A stretch of 21,507 nt of DNA from a virus: positions 1 to 21,507 of the IMG/VR virus record IMGVR_UViG_3300046500_000370; one strand, written 5' to 3'. Under the pieces are notes generated by a model. That model worked only from the letters and a program-made list of their open reading frames with translations. It was not told the origin of the DNA and made no database searches. This document shows, one piece after another, positions 20,251 to 21,507 of the stretch (position 1 is its first letter; the number at the start of each line of letters is the position of its first letter). A program made the translations under genes and the position numbers.

Positions 20251-21507
20251 TCAGTCCAGCCAGTTATCGGTACCGGAGAGCCAGCTGCTCTCCTGACGTT
20301 GTTCTTCTTGCGCAACGGGCGCGGCCATCGGTGGTGCTTCGGCCGGCGCGGGCGCAGTTTCGGTGGGCGCTTGGCCATCCGCTTCCGGAGTGTCCATGGT
20401 CGGGCCCGGCTCGCCACTTGGCGCCAGCGGCGCCGTGAACAGGTCCCCGTTGACAGGCTCGATCATGCTTTCCAATTGCGCCCAGTCGGCATCGCGCATC
20501 GTGTCCAGCCGCAGCAGCGGGTGGTAAGCCGCTGCGAAGCCGTACACGAACAGGTCGATCACTTCGTTCCGGCGCCCAGGCAGCTTCCGGTACTGCGACT
20601 TGCCGGCGTCCCATACCTCGGCGGTCAGCTGCTCGAAGTAGTCATCGGCCAGGCCAGTTGGGAACCGGATGAAGCGGTCGTTCGGCACCGACTCCTCGTC
20701 GGCCGCGATGTAGTTGAACAGCAGCGACTTGGCCGTGTCCGTGCCGACGTGCCACAGCTGCACCCCGCCCTTGATCGTGCGGCCCTTGTGGTTCACGTCC
20801 ATCGACACCGGACGGCCGATCACCGGCTTGCCAGCGGTCGACGCGCCCTTGACGGCGAAGACGCCAACGTGCCGGTACAGCCGCGCGTAGTGGTACACCT
20901 CGTGCGTGTGGTGGCCTCCCGAGTCGATTGCACACGTCTGCACACGCATCGAGACACCGAAGCTGTTTACCAGCGGGCGCTCGCGCAGCGTGGTCAGGCG
21001 CGTCCAAACGTCATCCTTGGCCGGGTCGCCATCGATGATCCCGTAGTCGATGACCCAGTGCTTCTTGGCGCGGCCGAAGCCGAGGATCTGGTACTCCAGA
21101 CGGTTGCCCTGCACGTCCACCGACATGACCAGGGCAAGACAGCCCTTCGGTATCGTGCGCAGCGCGTAGTCCTCGCGGCGCTTCGCGATCTCCGCGCTCT
21201 TGAGCTGGCCGCTCAGGTCCTCCCAGCACTCGGCCAGCTCGTTGTTGATGAAGGCCTTCAGCGCAACTGGGTCATCCTTGGCCGCGGCAAAGTCTGCCGC
21301 CATCTCGGCCCACGGTCGCCAGCCCAGCGGGGCATACAGCGACGGCAGATGGAAGCTGGCCACACCAGGCTCACCTTTCGCAGTCGGCTGCCAGAAGGCG
21401 CCCTCGTAGCCGCGCGTTTTCCACTCGGCTTCGGTGCTGAGCACATCGCAGTGCTCGCACAGGTAGCGCGCCTTTTCCGGCTCGCCGGCCGGCCACTTCA
21501 TCTGGCC
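20251..21507 (-). CDS. Terminase large subunit, gpA family (5' end missing)
   Basis: The 418 residues seen are the C-terminal part of the DNA packaging motor of a lambda-type phage; the ATPase domain lies beyond the window. A CEHC motif near the start precedes the nuclease domain: ALVMSVDVQGNRLEY carries the conserved Asp that binds metal. The next signatures are GRAKKHWVIDYGIIDGDP, TCAIDSGGHHTHEVYHYAR and the late FEQLTAEVWDAGKSQYRKLP, followed by NEVIDLFVYGFAA. The last 60 residues are a Pro/Ala/Glu-rich tail ending SSWLSGTDNWLD. The reading frame is open to position 21507, so ATG 21501 is not the start. Packaging by cos cutting is likely for this family. It is the first visible gene of the late operon; a small terminase subunit is expected just to the right. 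Confidence 0.93.
   Translation of the reverse strand, partial: GQMKWPAGEPEKARYLCEHCDVLSTEAEWKTRGYEGAFWQPTAKGEPGVASFHLPSLYAPLGWRPWAEMAADFAAAKDDPVALKAFINNELAECWEDLSGQLKSAEIAKRREDYALRTIPKGCLALVMSVDVQGNRLEYQILGFGRAKKHWVIDYGIIDGDPAKDDVWTRLTTLRERPLVNSFGVSMRVQTCAIDSGGHHTHEVYHYARLYRHVGVFAVKGASTAGKPVIGRPVSMDVNHKGRTIKGGVQLWHVGTDTAKSLLFNYIAADEESVPNDRFIRFPTGLADDYFEQLTAEVWDAGKSQYRKLPGRRNEVIDLFVYGFAAAYHPLLRLDTMRDADWAQLESMIEPVNGDLFTAPLAPSGEPGPTMDTPEADGQAPTETAPAPAEAPPMAAPVAQEEQRQESSWLSGTDNWLD

Overview
The window is GC-rich and dense with genes. It reads as part of a betaproteobacterial chromosome, plausibly an Oxalobacteraceae-type host. That placement is an inference from the mixture of gene families, not a proven identity. 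It has three parts.

(1) Positions 1-1928 carry accessory host or island genes. A small leftward gene starts inside a near-consensus LexA (SOS) box. A rightward cassette follows whose members overlap or are translationally coupled: hcp (T6SS tube protein), a 57-codon small ORF, a Rap1a/Tai-type periplasmic immunity protein, and a Tae4 cell-wall amidase. Together these form an antibacterial type VI secretion effector/immunity module with its own Hcp carrier.

(2) Positions 1929-2312 are a non-coding junction. It holds the 3' half of a tRNA-Pro(GGG) gene (anticodon arm to CCA) with no matching 5' half, flanked by two long perfect palindromes, a second LexA-like box and a strong terminator. This is the scar left when an element integrates in a tRNA gene. 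Its + orientation implies that the element it closes lies to its left, the side with the T6SS cassette.

(3) Positions 2313-21507 are a tailed-prophage region. After one rightward gene of unknown function and a decayed leftward remnant, the whole late operon of a lambda-like siphovirus runs leftward from 21507. In transcription order it contains: terminase large subunit (partial, gpA type), gpW, lambda-type portal, a prohead protease/major capsid fusion, a DUF2190 decoration protein, two head-tail/tail completion proteins, the tail tube, tail assembly chaperones G and G-T (linked by a programmed -1 frameshift), a zinc-ribbon membrane protein, the tape measure, a minor tail protein, a DUF1833 protein, a gpK-like NlpC/P60 peptidase, a gpI/J-like tip protein, a short tail fibre, a beta-helix tailspike, a holin, a GH108 endolysin and a second holin-like membrane protein. 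Genes mostly overlap by 1-4 nt. Each of the six gaps over 50 bp in the structural operon contains a hairpin, and in five of them a U-tract follows on the transcribed strand just ahead of the next Shine-Dalgarno sequence. No integrase, repressor or early genes are in the window; they should lie to the right of the terminase.
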